The translations under genes and the position numbers were made by a program. Below the pieces are notes generated by a model. The model saw nothing but the letters and a program-made list of their open reading frames with translations, ran no database searches and was not told the origin of the DNA. From assembly GCA_963699835.1 (NCBI GenBank), contig CAVOVJ010000015.1, positions 1 through 64,000 on the forward strand: a stretch of 64,000 nucleotides of DNA, given 5' to 3'. Shown here piece after piece: positions 55,884-64,000 of the stretch; position 1 is the first letter of the stretch; every line of letters starts with the position of its first letter. The DNA comes from BM003 sp963699835 (GTDB lineage: Bacteria; Pseudomonadota; Gammaproteobacteria; Steroidobacterales; BM003).

Positions 55884-56720
55884 CTATTTTGAAGAATTAA
55901 ACCAATTCAGAACGTTCCCCAATAATCCCTTGCGCGCCGGAAACGGTTGCGCAACGTAGGCTAGCATCAACGAGATGTTGTCGCGTCCGCCCTGATCGTT
56001 GGAAAGTCTGATTAATTGTTGACCAACTACATCAAGATTAGCATGAAAAGTGCTGATAGTTAACTGAATATCATCGTCTTCCACCATATCCGACAGGCCG
56101 TCGGAACAAAGCAGATAGAAATCGCCGGGAAGTACTTCGGCTTCGTTCACTTCGACCTCGACATTCGGTTCGACGCCGAGCGCCCGCGTTACATAATTCT
56201 TGTTTGTCGATCGCTGGGCCTCTTCTTTCGAGTAGAACCCGCGGTCCACGAGTTCCTGCAAAAGAGAGTGATCCATTGTTATCTGCTCGAGCTTGCCATC
56301 GCGCATGCGGTACATTCTCGAGTCGCCGACGTGGGCAAATGAGATCTTGTTGTCATAGAACAGGCAGGCGACAACGGTCGTCCCCATGCCTTCGCATTCG
56401 GCCTGGGTCTGGGCCGTGTTATGGATAATCCGGTTGGCGCGATAGATCGCGTCGCGCAGAATGATCGAGTCGCGCCGCAGACCGGACTCCGGTTCGATCT
56501 CATTGCGATCCGGGATGGTTTCCAGCGCCGCGGTTACCTGGCTCAGCACCGTCTTGACCGCTATCCCTGATGCGACCTCTCCGGCGTTGTAGCCCCCCAT
56601 GCCATCTGCGAGAACGAGAAGGCCGAGGTCGGGATCGCTGCCGATCGCATCCTCGTTGTGCTCGCGAATCATGCCAGTATCGGTGGCCGCCGCTGCCTTG
56701 ATCTTCCCGGTCAAACTCAT
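55884..56720 (-). CDS. PP2C-type protein serine/threonine phosphatase
   Basis: 278 aa cytosolic phosphatase. Motifs: TDTGMIREHNEDAIG (metal-binding Glu-Asp), LLVLADGMGGYNAGEVAS (DGMGG), MGTTVVACLFYDNKISFAHV, GDSRMYRM, VTRALG, FYLLCSDGLSDMVEDDDI and GGRDNISLMLA. This is the PrpC/Stp type that reverses Ser/Thr phosphorylation. It sits between the kinase and the FHA gene, 15 bases from the kinase stop. Confidence 0.95.
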   Translation of the reverse strand: MSLTGKIKAAAATDTGMIREHNEDAIGSDPDLGLLVLADGMGGYNAGEVASGIAVKTVLSQVTAALETIPDRNEIEPESGLRRDSIILRDAIYRANRIIHNTAQTQAECEGMGTTVVACLFYDNKISFAHVGDSRMYRMRDGKLEQITMDHSLLQELVDRGFYSKEEAQRSTNKNYVTRALGVEPNVEVEVNEAEVLPGDFYLLCSDGLSDMVEDDDIQLTISTFHANLDVVGQQLIRLSNDQGGRDNISLMLAYVAQPFPARKGLLGNVLNWFNSSK

Positions 56721-56735
56721 GTAGGCGATTTTTCC

Positions 56736-59162
56736 CTATGTCGTGCCCGAACGGCTCATTGCAGTGCCACAGCGTTTCAGCGCAGCGGCCATTACCGTTC
56801 CGTCGATAAATCTGTCCTCGGCCCGCTTCTCAAGCGCCCGGTCAATAATTTCGGCAACGCACGGCGGCAAGTCCTGTCGCAACTGGCCGATCGGCTGGTG
56901 TGGATCATTGGATATTTTGTACATCTGCTGCACCAGCGTATCCGCCCTGAACGGCAAGAGCGCCGTAAGTAATTGATATAGCGTAACACCGAGCGCGAAC
57001 AAGTCCGAGTGTCCTGTCACAGTTTCTCCGGCAATCTGCTCCGGAGACATAAATGACGGTGTCCCCATGACGACCCCGGTCCGGGTTCGTTTCATATTGG
57101 CGGACCGGGCAACACCGAAATCAGTAATCTTGAAAACGTCGCTGACCGGATTGTAGAGAAGATTGGCCGGTTTGATGTCGCGGTGGACGACCCCTTGCTC
57201 GTGAGCATATTGCAGCGCTTCGGCGGCGCGCGCGCCGATCATCATTAATCGCGCCGCCGGAAGACGGGATTTTTCGGGCACGAATTCGCTCATCCTGACG
57301 GCATCAACATATTCCATTACGATGTAGCCGAGCCCGCCGCTTTCTCCGGCCGCGTATACCTTGACGATATCCGGGTGGTTCAGGCGCGCCGCGGCATCGC
57401 CCTCACGCAGCAGTCTTTCGCGTACGCCCCCGAGTTCCGCCTCGTCGAATTCGTCCGACAACGGAAAGGCCTTGATCGCCACCTGCGAGCCGTTTTGCTC
57501 ATCCGTGCCAAGGTACATCACCCCCATCGCGCTGCGCCCGATCTCGCGTTCAATAGTGAAACGCCCGATTTTCGGCATTCCCGCTTCGGCCTGGCGGTTG
57601 ACCCGCAAGGGTTTTTGACCCGATTGCGGTGATTTCGGTGCGGGCGGGCGTCGGTAGGCGCGCTGGTTGATGTCTATTCTCTTTGTCAGGTCGCGATAGT
57701 CCGGCTCATGCTTCGCAATATGGCGGTAGATCGACACTGCCAGCTCGTTCTTGCGACGGCGCTCCGCCTCGAGGCCGAGCTGGTAGAGCGTGCCCATTAG
57801 TTCGTCATCGTATGGCAGCACCCGGAGCCGCTCAAACGCAAGGTCGAGCTGGCCCTGCTCGCGGTAGGCCAGCCCCATCATGCGATTGCTCTCGTGCCAT
57901 TCATTGCGCTCCGCCGAAGTGCCTGACGACCGGGCGGTGAGGCCTTCCAGCGTGAGGACGAGATGTCCGCCCAGCAGGAATATCGCCGCTGTGACCAGTT
58001 GCAGCCAGACGGACTGCGATAGAAGGAACGTGATTTCGGTCGCAATCAGCAGTCCGATCATCGACAAGGTGATGGTCCAGCCGGCCAAGGAGGAGAGCCG
58101 TGGCAGGCCCAGGCAAAGGTACAGAATGGCAAGGATTCCGAGCGTCGCTTCGAGCGTGGGCGCCCATGCGGGCCTGCGCAGCCAGTCGCGCTGCAGGATG
58201 CTGGAGATCTGGTGAGCGATTACTGTGGCGACCGGCATCGCCGCCCCCACCGGGGTGGCAAGCGGTGGTTCCACCGTTGGGCTGGTTACACCGACCAAAA
58301 CGATCTTGCCGTTGAATTTGTCTACTGGCGTGCGTCCCTCGAGCACGTCGGAAGCGGAATCCGCGCGAAATGGCCAGGTGCCGCTGCGCGGGGCATAGAA
58401 TCTGGGTAGCCAGTGGCTATCGGGCTCGACATCGACGAGCAATTTGTCAAATCTCAGTGTTCGTCCTTCGAGGAACGGGCTGGTGTCGGCAGGGTCGTCA
58501 TTTGGCGTGCCGGCCAGCAGAGGCAGCGCGGGGATGATACTGGACTCGTTGCGAACAAGGAGATCAACGCCGCGCTGAACGCCGTCGCCATCGGGCACCA
58601 TGTGGAAGTGTCCGATCCCGCTGGCCACGTCGGCGAAACCCGGCTGGGGTTGGCGCAGATCGGCGATTTCGGGAACACCGGTGCCGGATCTGAAGCGGAG
58701 GCCGAACACGGCACCGTCGCGGGCAACCGAACCGGAAATATTGGCAATCACCGGGAGATAGACCCGGCCGGCGCGTTCCATCGAGGCCTGTAAAAGTGTC
58801 TCTCCGTTTCCGCCAGCTCCCCGGGCCTCGGCTCTCGTGAGATCGATCAGCAAAACGATAGCCGATGCCCCACCGTCGGTGATTTTGTCGAGCAGCCTGG
58901 CCACGACGGCGCGCGGCCACGGCCATGCGCCCTGCTCATCGAGCGAACGCTCGTCGATACCCACTACGGTGACCCGCGGGTCGGGAAGGTCAGGCGTCAG
59001 CCCCAGGCTGTAATCGTAGAGCGCGCCTTCTGCGGCAACCAGCGCACTGTTCAACGGCCCGGTCGCGAGCACGAGAAAGGCAACGCTGTAGACCAGAGCG
59101 CTGGCGACGCTCGAGTTGCGAATCGGCTCGAGAATTCGAGAGAACAAACCACGGGACTTCAT
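56736..59162 (-). CDS. CHASE2-domain membrane serine/threonine protein kinase
   Basis: 808 aa. One N-terminal helix (ALVYSVAFLVLATGPLNSAL) is followed by an extracytoplasmic CHASE2 sensor (residues ~45-310: VTVVGIDERSLDEQGAWPWP, VLVGVTSPTVEPP). Three further helices lie near residues 335-405 (ATLGILAILYLCLGLPRLSS, LVTAAIFLLGGHLVL). After a TPR-like linker comes the kinase domain (residues ~530-790). Key residues: Lys in VAIKAF, catalytic loop VVHRDIKPANLL, ITDFGVARS (DFG), GTPSFMSPEQIAG and SDLFALGVTLYQLLT. The Gly-rich loop is GRSAMGVMYLG, lacking the first canonical Gly-x-Gly spacing. It senses an external cue and phosphorylates Ser/Thr targets. Confidence 0.93.
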   Translation of the reverse strand: MKSRGLFSRILEPIRNSSVASALVYSVAFLVLATGPLNSALVAAEGALYDYSLGLTPDLPDPRVTVVGIDERSLDEQGAWPWPRAVVARLLDKITDGGASAIVLLIDLTRAEARGAGGNGETLLQASMERAGRVYLPVIANISGSVARDGAVFGLRFRSGTGVPEIADLRQPQPGFADVASGIGHFHMVPDGDGVQRGVDLLVRNESSIIPALPLLAGTPNDDPADTSPFLEGRTLRFDKLLVDVEPDSHWLPRFYAPRSGTWPFRADSASDVLEGRTPVDKFNGKIVLVGVTSPTVEPPLATPVGAAMPVATVIAHQISSILQRDWLRRPAWAPTLEATLGILAILYLCLGLPRLSSLAGWTITLSMIGLLIATEITFLLSQSVWLQLVTAAIFLLGGHLVLTLEGLTARSSGTSAERNEWHESNRMMGLAYREQGQLDLAFERLRVLPYDDELMGTLYQLGLEAERRRKNELAVSIYRHIAKHEPDYRDLTKRIDINQRAYRRPPAPKSPQSGQKPLRVNRQAEAGMPKIGRFTIEREIGRSAMGVMYLGTDEQNGSQVAIKAFPLSDEFDEAELGGVRERLLREGDAAARLNHPDIVKVYAAGESGGLGYIVMEYVDAVRMSEFVPEKSRLPAARLMMIGARAAEALQYAHEQGVVHRDIKPANLLYNPVSDVFKITDFGVARSANMKRTRTGVVMGTPSFMSPEQIAGETVTGHSDLFALGVTLYQLLTALLPFRADTLVQQMYKISNDPHQPIGQLRQDLPPCVAEIIDRALEKRAEDRFIDGTVMAAALKRCGTAMSRSGTT

Positions 59163-59286
59163 GCTGCGCGGAGTGTACGCGACATTCAGACGAAAAAACT
59201 AGCGATTCCGGCGCATTAGCGTAATTTTTTCAATGGGCTGGGATACCCGGTCTGGTGCTATCATCGAGCGCTTTTAAGCAGGAAAG

Positions 59287-60642
59287 ATGTCGATGGGGCG
59301 GGCCAAAACCCTGTTTGTATGTGCGGCGTGCGGAGCCGAGAGCCTCAAGTGGCAGGGTCAGTGCCCCGACTGCGATGCCTGGAATACATTCCAGGAGGCC
59401 CGCGCCGACACTGCGCCGCGCCGCCGCGGCGGCTATGCCGGGGAGTCGCGACGGCAACGCCTGGGCGATGTTGACGAGGCGCAGCAACGTCGCCTTGGCA
59501 CGCAAATTGGAGAGCTCGACCGGGTTCTCGGCGGTGGGCTCATTGCCGGGTCGGTAATTCTGTTGGGGGGAGACCCCGGGATCGGCAAGTCGACCTTGCT
59601 GTTGCAGGCGACCGCTCGCCTGTCCGTCTCGATGCCCGTCATGTATGTCACCGGCGAGGAGTCGCTGCGCCAGGTTGCATTGCGAGCACGGCGGCTGGGG
59701 CTCGACAGTGACGCAATCGAATTGCTTGCGGAGACCCAGATCGAGCGGGTGATCGGCGAGGCGGCAGCCGCACGTCCCGAGGTCATGGTCGTCGACTCGA
59801 TTCAAACCATGTTTTCCGGGGACCTGAGTTCCGCGCCCGGTTCCGTCAGCCAGTTGCGCGAGGCCACCGCGCGCCTGGTTCGGTATGCAAAGCAGTCCGG
59901 TTGTATCGTTTTTCTCGTTGGCCACGTAACCAAGGACGGCACGATTGCGGGCCCGCGCGTGCTCGAGCACATGGTTGACACGGTGCTGTATTTCGAAAGT
60001 GAGGCGGGCAGCCGGTTTCGAATCGTGCGGGCGATGAAAAATCGCTTCGGCGCGGCCAATGAGATGGGCGTATTTGCGATGAGTAGCGAGGGCCTGAAAG
60101 AGGTCCGTAATCCGTCGGCGATTTTTCTTTCCCCGCATGACGCGCCGGTGGCGGGTAGCGTGATCACGGTAACCCGAGAAGGTAGCCGTCCGCTATTGCT
60201 CGAACTGCAGGCGCTGGTGGACGAAAGCCGCGCGGGCAATCCGCGCAGGGTTGCGGCCGGAATGGACCAGAGCCGGTTGTCGCTGTTACTGGCGGTGCTC
60301 CACCGTCATGGCGGCATTGCCAGCTACGACCGCGATGTCTTTGTCAATGTCGTCGGCGGGATACGCATCGCCGAGACCGCAGCCGACCTCGCGTTGGTGG
60401 CGGCAATCGTGTCCAGCTATCGCGACCACCCTTTGCAGGACCGTACCGTCATACTCGGCGAACTCGGTCTTGCCGGTGAGGTCCGCCCGGTTCCGTTTGG
60501 AGAGGAGCGCGTGCTCGAGGCGGCAAAACACGGTTTTGTCCGTGCGATCGTCCCGGCGGCGAACCGCCCGCGCGTGTCTCCGCCGAATATTGACGTCGTC
60601 GCCGTCAACAGGCTCGGACAGGCCCTGAATGTTTTGTTCTGA
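59287..60642 (+). CDS. radA: DNA repair protein RadA
   Basis: 451 aa RecA-like branch-migration ATPase. Zinc finger CAACGAESLKWQGQCPDCDA, Walker A LLGGDPGIGKSTLLLQAT, VTGEESLRQVALRARRLG, VMVVDSIQTMF, the RadA-specific KNRFGAANEMGVFAM and a Lon-like C-terminal domain (VNVVGGIRIAETAADLAL, GELGLAGEVRPV). Frame intact. Confidence 0.97.
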   Translation: MSMGRAKTLFVCAACGAESLKWQGQCPDCDAWNTFQEARADTAPRRRGGYAGESRRQRLGDVDEAQQRRLGTQIGELDRVLGGGLIAGSVILLGGDPGIGKSTLLLQATARLSVSMPVMYVTGEESLRQVALRARRLGLDSDAIELLAETQIERVIGEAAAARPEVMVVDSIQTMFSGDLSSAPGSVSQLREATARLVRYAKQSGCIVFLVGHVTKDGTIAGPRVLEHMVDTVLYFESEAGSRFRIVRAMKNRFGAANEMGVFAMSSEGLKEVRNPSAIFLSPHDAPVAGSVITVTREGSRPLLLELQALVDESRAGNPRRVAAGMDQSRLSLLLAVLHRHGGIASYDRDVFVNVVGGIRIAETAADLALVAAIVSSYRDHPLQDRTVILGELGLAGEVRPVPFGEERVLEAAKHGFVRAIVPAANRPRVSPPNIDVVAVNRLGQALNVLF

Positions 60643-60654
60643 GAACGATCTGCT

Positions 60655-61923
60655 TCAGGATTCGGAATCGGTGCTGCGAATCCTGACTGTTTTAACAGCC
60701 TTGTCGGCCGTCTGCATGATCTCCAGCGAGAACCCGTCGATGTCGAGCGTGGTGCCGGAACTCGGGATAGTCTCGAGTTCCTCGAGGATCAGTCCGTTGA
60801 CGGTTTTGGCTCGTTCGGTGGGAAGGCTCCAGTTTAGCGAGCGGTTCAGATCGCGAATATTTGCGGTTCCGCTGATGACATAGCTGCCGTCTGGTTGACG
60901 GTCTGCGTCCTGGTAAAGCGTGATCGGCATTGCAGTGAATTCACCGACAATCTCCTCGAGAATATCCTCCAGCGTTACCAATCCCTGGATATCGCCATAC
61001 TCGTCAACCACGAGCGCATATCTGCGCTTGGAAGCCTGAAAATTTAGCAGCTGCACGTGTAGAGGGGTGCCTTCCGGGACGAAATAGGGTTCACGCGCAA
61101 GATCGCACAGGCTGTCGCGATCGAATCGGTCGGACGATAGAATCCGGATCAGTTTGCGAACATGCACGATGCCGACGATATTGTCGAGAGTGTCACGGTA
61201 AAGCGGCAGGCGGGTGTGGGGCGAGTTCTGCAACTGGTTCAGAATTTCGTCGAGGCTGTCGTCGAGATCGATACCGACAATATCGTTGCGCGGCACCATC
61301 ACATCGTCGACCGCAACGTTTTCGAGGTCGAGTATCGATAAAAGCATGCGTTTGTGGCGCCGTGGAATCAGCGAGCTAGCCTCCATCACGACGGTTCTCA
61401 GTTCCTCCTGGCTCAGCGCATCCCCGGACAGCTTGTTTGGCGAAACGCCAAGCAGCCTTAAAATGCCGTTACTTATCGCATTGAGGAGCCATACGACCGG
61501 ATAAGCCAGTTTCAATAGCGGGTAGTACACGTATGCGGCCGGCTTGGCGACTCGTTCCGGCTGCAGTGCGGCCAGGGTTTTCGGCGTAACTTCGGCAAAT
61601 ATCAGGATGACGACGGTCAGAATCAATGCGCCTGCCGCGATCGCCGAATCACCACCGATGCGTATCGCAATAATTGTCGTCAGCGATGCCGCGAAAATAT
61701 TGACGAGATTATTGCCGAGCAGAATCAGGCCAATTAGCCGGTCTGGCCGGGAAAGCAGCGATTCAATCAGTTTCGCGGAACGATCGCCGGCACGGGCCTG
61801 GTGCCGCAGCCGATAACGGTTCAGCGTCATCAGCGCCGTTTCGCTGCTCGAGAAAAACGCCGACAGCAGCAGCAGAAAAACAAGCAGGGAGAAAAGCAGC
61901 GATAAAGGAACGTCTTCGTTCAA
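60655..61923 (-). CDS. CNNM/CorC-family membrane protein (HlyC/CorC type)
   Basis: 422 aa. N-terminal DUF21 membrane domain: LLFSLLVFLLLLSAFFSSSE, LIGLILLGNNLVNIFAASLT and LILTVVILIFAEVTPKTLAA. A tandem CBS pair follows (DDVMVPRNDIVGIDLDDSLD, YALVVDEYGDIQGLVTLEDI) and then a CorC_HlyC domain (DGSYVISGTANIRDLNRSLN). This is the YfjD type, thought to be involved in Mg2+/Co2+ transport or resistance. Transcribed convergently with radA. Confidence 0.93.
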   Translation of the reverse strand: MNEDVPLSLLFSLLVFLLLLSAFFSSSETALMTLNRYRLRHQARAGDRSAKLIESLLSRPDRLIGLILLGNNLVNIFAASLTTIIAIRIGGDSAIAAGALILTVVILIFAEVTPKTLAALQPERVAKPAAYVYYPLLKLAYPVVWLLNAISNGILRLLGVSPNKLSGDALSQEELRTVVMEASSLIPRRHKRMLLSILDLENVAVDDVMVPRNDIVGIDLDDSLDEILNQLQNSPHTRLPLYRDTLDNIVGIVHVRKLIRILSSDRFDRDSLCDLAREPYFVPEGTPLHVQLLNFQASKRRYALVVDEYGDIQGLVTLEDILEEIVGEFTAMPITLYQDADRQPDGSYVISGTANIRDLNRSLNWSLPTERAKTVNGLILEELETIPSSGTTLDIDGFSLEIMQTADKAVKTVRIRSTDSES

Positions 61924-62004
61924 GAAATTGTTTCTGGTCGGCTGATTGCACTCAAATGTTGGGGCTCGGGCAGGGACCCTGTCAAGGAAAACGATCCCGA
62001 CTAA

Positions 62005-62809
62005 CTACCCCCATTGCCGCCCAAGCAACGCCTCCAGCACCAGTTTGCTGCCGAAATACGCCAATGCCAGCACGGCAAAACCGACCAGCGTCCAGTGCAC
62101 GGCGCGTTTGCCGCGCCACCCGTAGCGCCACCGTCCCGCCAGCAGAATCGCAAAAATTAGCCATGCAAGGATCGACAATACCGATTTATGGACCAGATGC
62201 TGGGCGAACAGGTCCTCGACGAAAATCAAACCGCTGAAAACTGCCAGGCTGAGCAACAGAAATCCTATGGTAAGCGCCGCGAACAGTGATTGTTCGAGTG
62301 TTTCCAGCGGCGGCAGAATCCGCAGCCAGCCGGTTGGCCGGCGCTGCCGAAGGCGCCGGTCCTGAACCGCGATCAGCAGCGCCAGTGCCGCGCCGATGCC
62401 GAGCATCGAGTAGGCGAGCATCGACATCATCACGTGCGCCTGCAACTGCCACGTCATCGCGCGGGTAAAGGTGTTTGCGATTGGCAGTGCCGTGCCAAGC
62501 GACATGATCGTGGCAATGCAGAGCAGAATACCGGCAAGCCCGCGCATCGCGGGTTTTGCGCTGCCCGCCAGCGCGAGAATCGCGGTCAGCCAGCCGATCA
62601 GGCCTATTACGTTCCCGAGTCCGAGCGCCAGTGTTCCATCGACGAAGATCAGCGCGCGCCAGCAGGCTGCTGTGCAGCAGCAGTGCGACGACGCCCAGTG
62701 CCATGCCGAATGGCGGCGCGGACCAGGCCGGTGCGCGATCAGAATTGGCCGATCGCAGCAGTAAAAATGCCGCGGCCGCGTACAGAATTGGAACTGTGAT
62801 TTGAAGCAC
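62005..62809 (-). CDS. CcsA/YpjD-family inner membrane protein (one frameshift)
   Basis: About 267 aa, eight hydrophobic helices. It begins MLQITVPILYAAAAFLLLRS and PFGMALGVVALLLHSSLLAR. The frame breaks near 62658 and resumes LALGLGNVIGLIGWLTAILA, IANTFTRAMTWQLQAHVMMS, MLAYSMLGIGAALALLIAVQ and HKSVLSILAWLIFAILLAGR. It ends WRGKRAVHWTLVGFAVL. This is the cytochrome-c-assembly-like (CcsA fold) YpjD protein, which usually sits next to ffh, as here. Cellular role unknown; related proteins handle haem. Confidence 0.87.
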
Positions 62810-62945
62810 AGAAAGAGATACCCCGAGGGGCTAGCGTTGCAAGACGACAAATCTTCGCACATGGCTGCTTGCATGAGAAGGCTTGCAGATTTCGGTTTCC
62901 GCGGGCGCTGCCGGGGCCGAGCCGACACCTGGAGAAATGGGCTCC

Positions 62946-63713
62946 ATGCAAGTACGGGTTCTGGGTTGCAGTGGTGGCATTGCCGCGGGATTGCGTACGA
63001 CCGCGATTCTGATTGATGACGATACCCTGATCGATGCAGGCACTGGGGTCGGCGATTTGACTCTGGATGAACTGCGTTGCGTGAAACGGCTGTTCCTGAC
63101 CCATTCTCACCTGGACCATACGGTAGGTCTGCCGCTTTTCGTCGATGCGGTATTCGACACGTTCCGCCGGCGGCCGCTTGAGATTTATGCTCACCCCGAG
63201 ACCATTGCGGCTTTGCAGCGCCATCTTTTCAATGATGTGATGTGGCCTGATTTTTCCTGCATTCCGAGTTCCGAGGCGGCTGCAATTCAGTACCGGCCGA
63301 TAGAGTCCGGTGCTGTGGTGGACTGCGGCGGAAGGGTTGTTCGCGCGGTGGACGTCATGCACGCGGTACCGACTCTCGGCTATTGCGTCGAGTCCGCCGG
63401 CAAGGTTCTCGCATTCAGCGGCGACACCACCACCAACCGCACCCTGTGGCCGGTTCTTAACGCATATCCGGACGTGCATGTGCTGGTTATCGAAGTATCG
63501 TTCCCGAATCGCCAGCATGAACTGGCACGGCAATCCGGGCATTATTGTCCGCGTACACTCGCCAGCGACCTCGCCAAGTTGGCGCATGCACCGGACATCT
63601 GGCTGACCGCAATGAAGCCGGGTGAGGAAGAAGAGATCATGGAGGAGGTGCTGACGGCGCTCCCGGATCGACGCATCCGCCGTCTCGAGGCCGGTTCGAT
63701 CCTGCAGCTCTGA
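62946..63713 (+). CDS. MBL-fold phosphodiesterase, class II cAMP PDE-like
   Basis: 255 aa. It begins MQVRVLGCSGGIAAGLRTTA and has LIDAGTGVGDLTLDEL. The metal motif is LFLTHSHLDHTVGLPLFVDA (HxHxDH). It is followed by CVESAGKVLAFSGDTTTN, VLVIEVSFPNRQHELARQSG-H and the C-terminal WLTAMKPGEEEEIMEEV. The GCSGGI N-terminus and SFPN...GH motif resemble class II 3',5'-cyclic-nucleotide phosphodiesterases (CpdP/PDE1). It would then hydrolyse cAMP or cGMP. The start at ATG 62946 has GGAG 11 bases upstream; ATG 62937 is too close to it. Confidence 0.82.
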   Translation: MQVRVLGCSGGIAAGLRTTAILIDDDTLIDAGTGVGDLTLDELRCVKRLFLTHSHLDHTVGLPLFVDAVFDTFRRRPLEIYAHPETIAALQRHLFNDVMWPDFSCIPSSEAAAIQYRPIESGAVVDCGGRVVRAVDVMHAVPTLGYCVESAGKVLAFSGDTTTNRTLWPVLNAYPDVHVLVIEVSFPNRQHELARQSGHYCPRTLASDLAKLAHAPDIWLTAMKPGEEEEIMEEVLTALPDRRIRRLEAGSILQL

Positions 63714-63804
63714 ACGCGGTCCGATTGTCGCTGGCCGGCGCCAGGCGATATCATGTGCCCGGTAAATTTTTCTGCCTGCGGCGAGGCCGCACCCGGGTCA
63801 ATCA

Positions 63805-64000
63805 ATGTTTGAGAATCTGAGCGAACGTCTCAGCCAGGCTGCGGCGCGATTGCGCGGCAAGGGCCGCCTGAGCGACGAGAATATCAAGGATGCTCTGCGC
63901 CAGGTTCGAATGGCGCTGCTCGAGGCCGATGTGGCGGTTCCGGTCGTCAAAACGTTTATTGACGAAGTGCGTGAACGCGCACTCGGCGAGGAAGTCAAAC
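63805..64000 (+). CDS. ffh: Signal recognition particle protein Ffh (truncated by window end)
   Basis: The first 65 codons of the SRP54 GTPase N domain: MFENLSERLSQAAARLRGKG, RLSDENIKDALRQVRMALLE and ADVAVPVVKTFIDEVRERAL. The GTPase and M domains lie beyond the window. ypjD-(PDE)-ffh context is consistent. Confidence 0.96.
   Translation, partial: MFENLSERLSQAAARLRGKGRLSDENIKDALRQVRMALLEADVAVPVVKTFIDEVRERALGEEVK

Overview
The window is a gammaproteobacterial chromosome segment of moderately high GC. Its housekeeping order (pcnB-folK-panBC; tsaE-amiC-mutL-miaA-hfq-hflX-hflK-hflC-DUF2065-purA; tRNA-Leu-rnr-rlmB-rpsF-rpsR-rplI-dnaB-alr; radA; ypjD and ffh) is typical of that class. A PEP-CTERM surface protein at the left edge and an endonuclease-type MutL fit an environmental, non-enteric member. 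The species cannot be named from the sequence.

Layout. 1-3.6 kb: two exported, PEP-CTERM-type proteins, each followed by the same terminator plus a ~187 bp duplicated block, then a small exported Cys-containing protein. 4-8.4 kb: tRNA-Glu, pcnB, folK, a deoxynucleoside kinase, panB and panC. 8.4-10.6 kb (minus): a cyclic-nucleotide-binding GGDEF protein and queG. 10.7-22.3 kb: the long nnr-to-purA run. 22.3-27 kb: SYLF lipid-binding protein, FAD-linked oxidase, NhaC-type antiporter and a periplasmic binding protein. 27-42.8 kb: a lipid locus. 42.7-45.7 kb: inorganic pyrophosphatase, class I aldolase and a membrane fatty-acid desaturase. 46.1-46.9 kb: a 210 bp tandem array ending in tRNA-Leu. 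47.2-55.1 kb: rnr to alr. 55.1-59.2 kb: an FHA / PP2C / CHASE2-Ser/Thr-kinase signalling trio. 59.3-64 kb: radA, a CNNM protein, ypjD, a metallo-beta-lactamase-fold phosphodiesterase and the start of ffh.

The most interesting content is 26,975-42,789. A serine-palmitoyltransferase-like enzyme overlaps a dedicated acyl carrier protein. Around them lie a fatty acyl-AMP ligase, a YghO-type GNAT acyltransferase (the bacterial ceramide synthase type), an NDUFA9-like SDR (the type proposed as ceramide reductase), an MsbA-like ABC exporter, two nucleotidyltransferases, a metallophosphatase, a glycosyltransferase and three ELM1-family (DUF1022) proteins. Together they look like a bacterial sphingolipid (ceramide) pathway with head-group decoration and export. 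The locus lies between purA and tRNA-Leu/rnr, genes that are close neighbours in some relatives. Partial copies of the tRNA-Leu 3' end occur in tandem on the side facing the insert, as expected at a tRNA integration hotspot.

Data quality: at least twenty otherwise intact genes, many of them essential (rnr, hflK/C, miaA, rpsF, rlmB), carry single-base frame breaks, and most can be repaired by removing one base. I read these as assembly errors and annotate the genes as whole CDSs, giving the break points.
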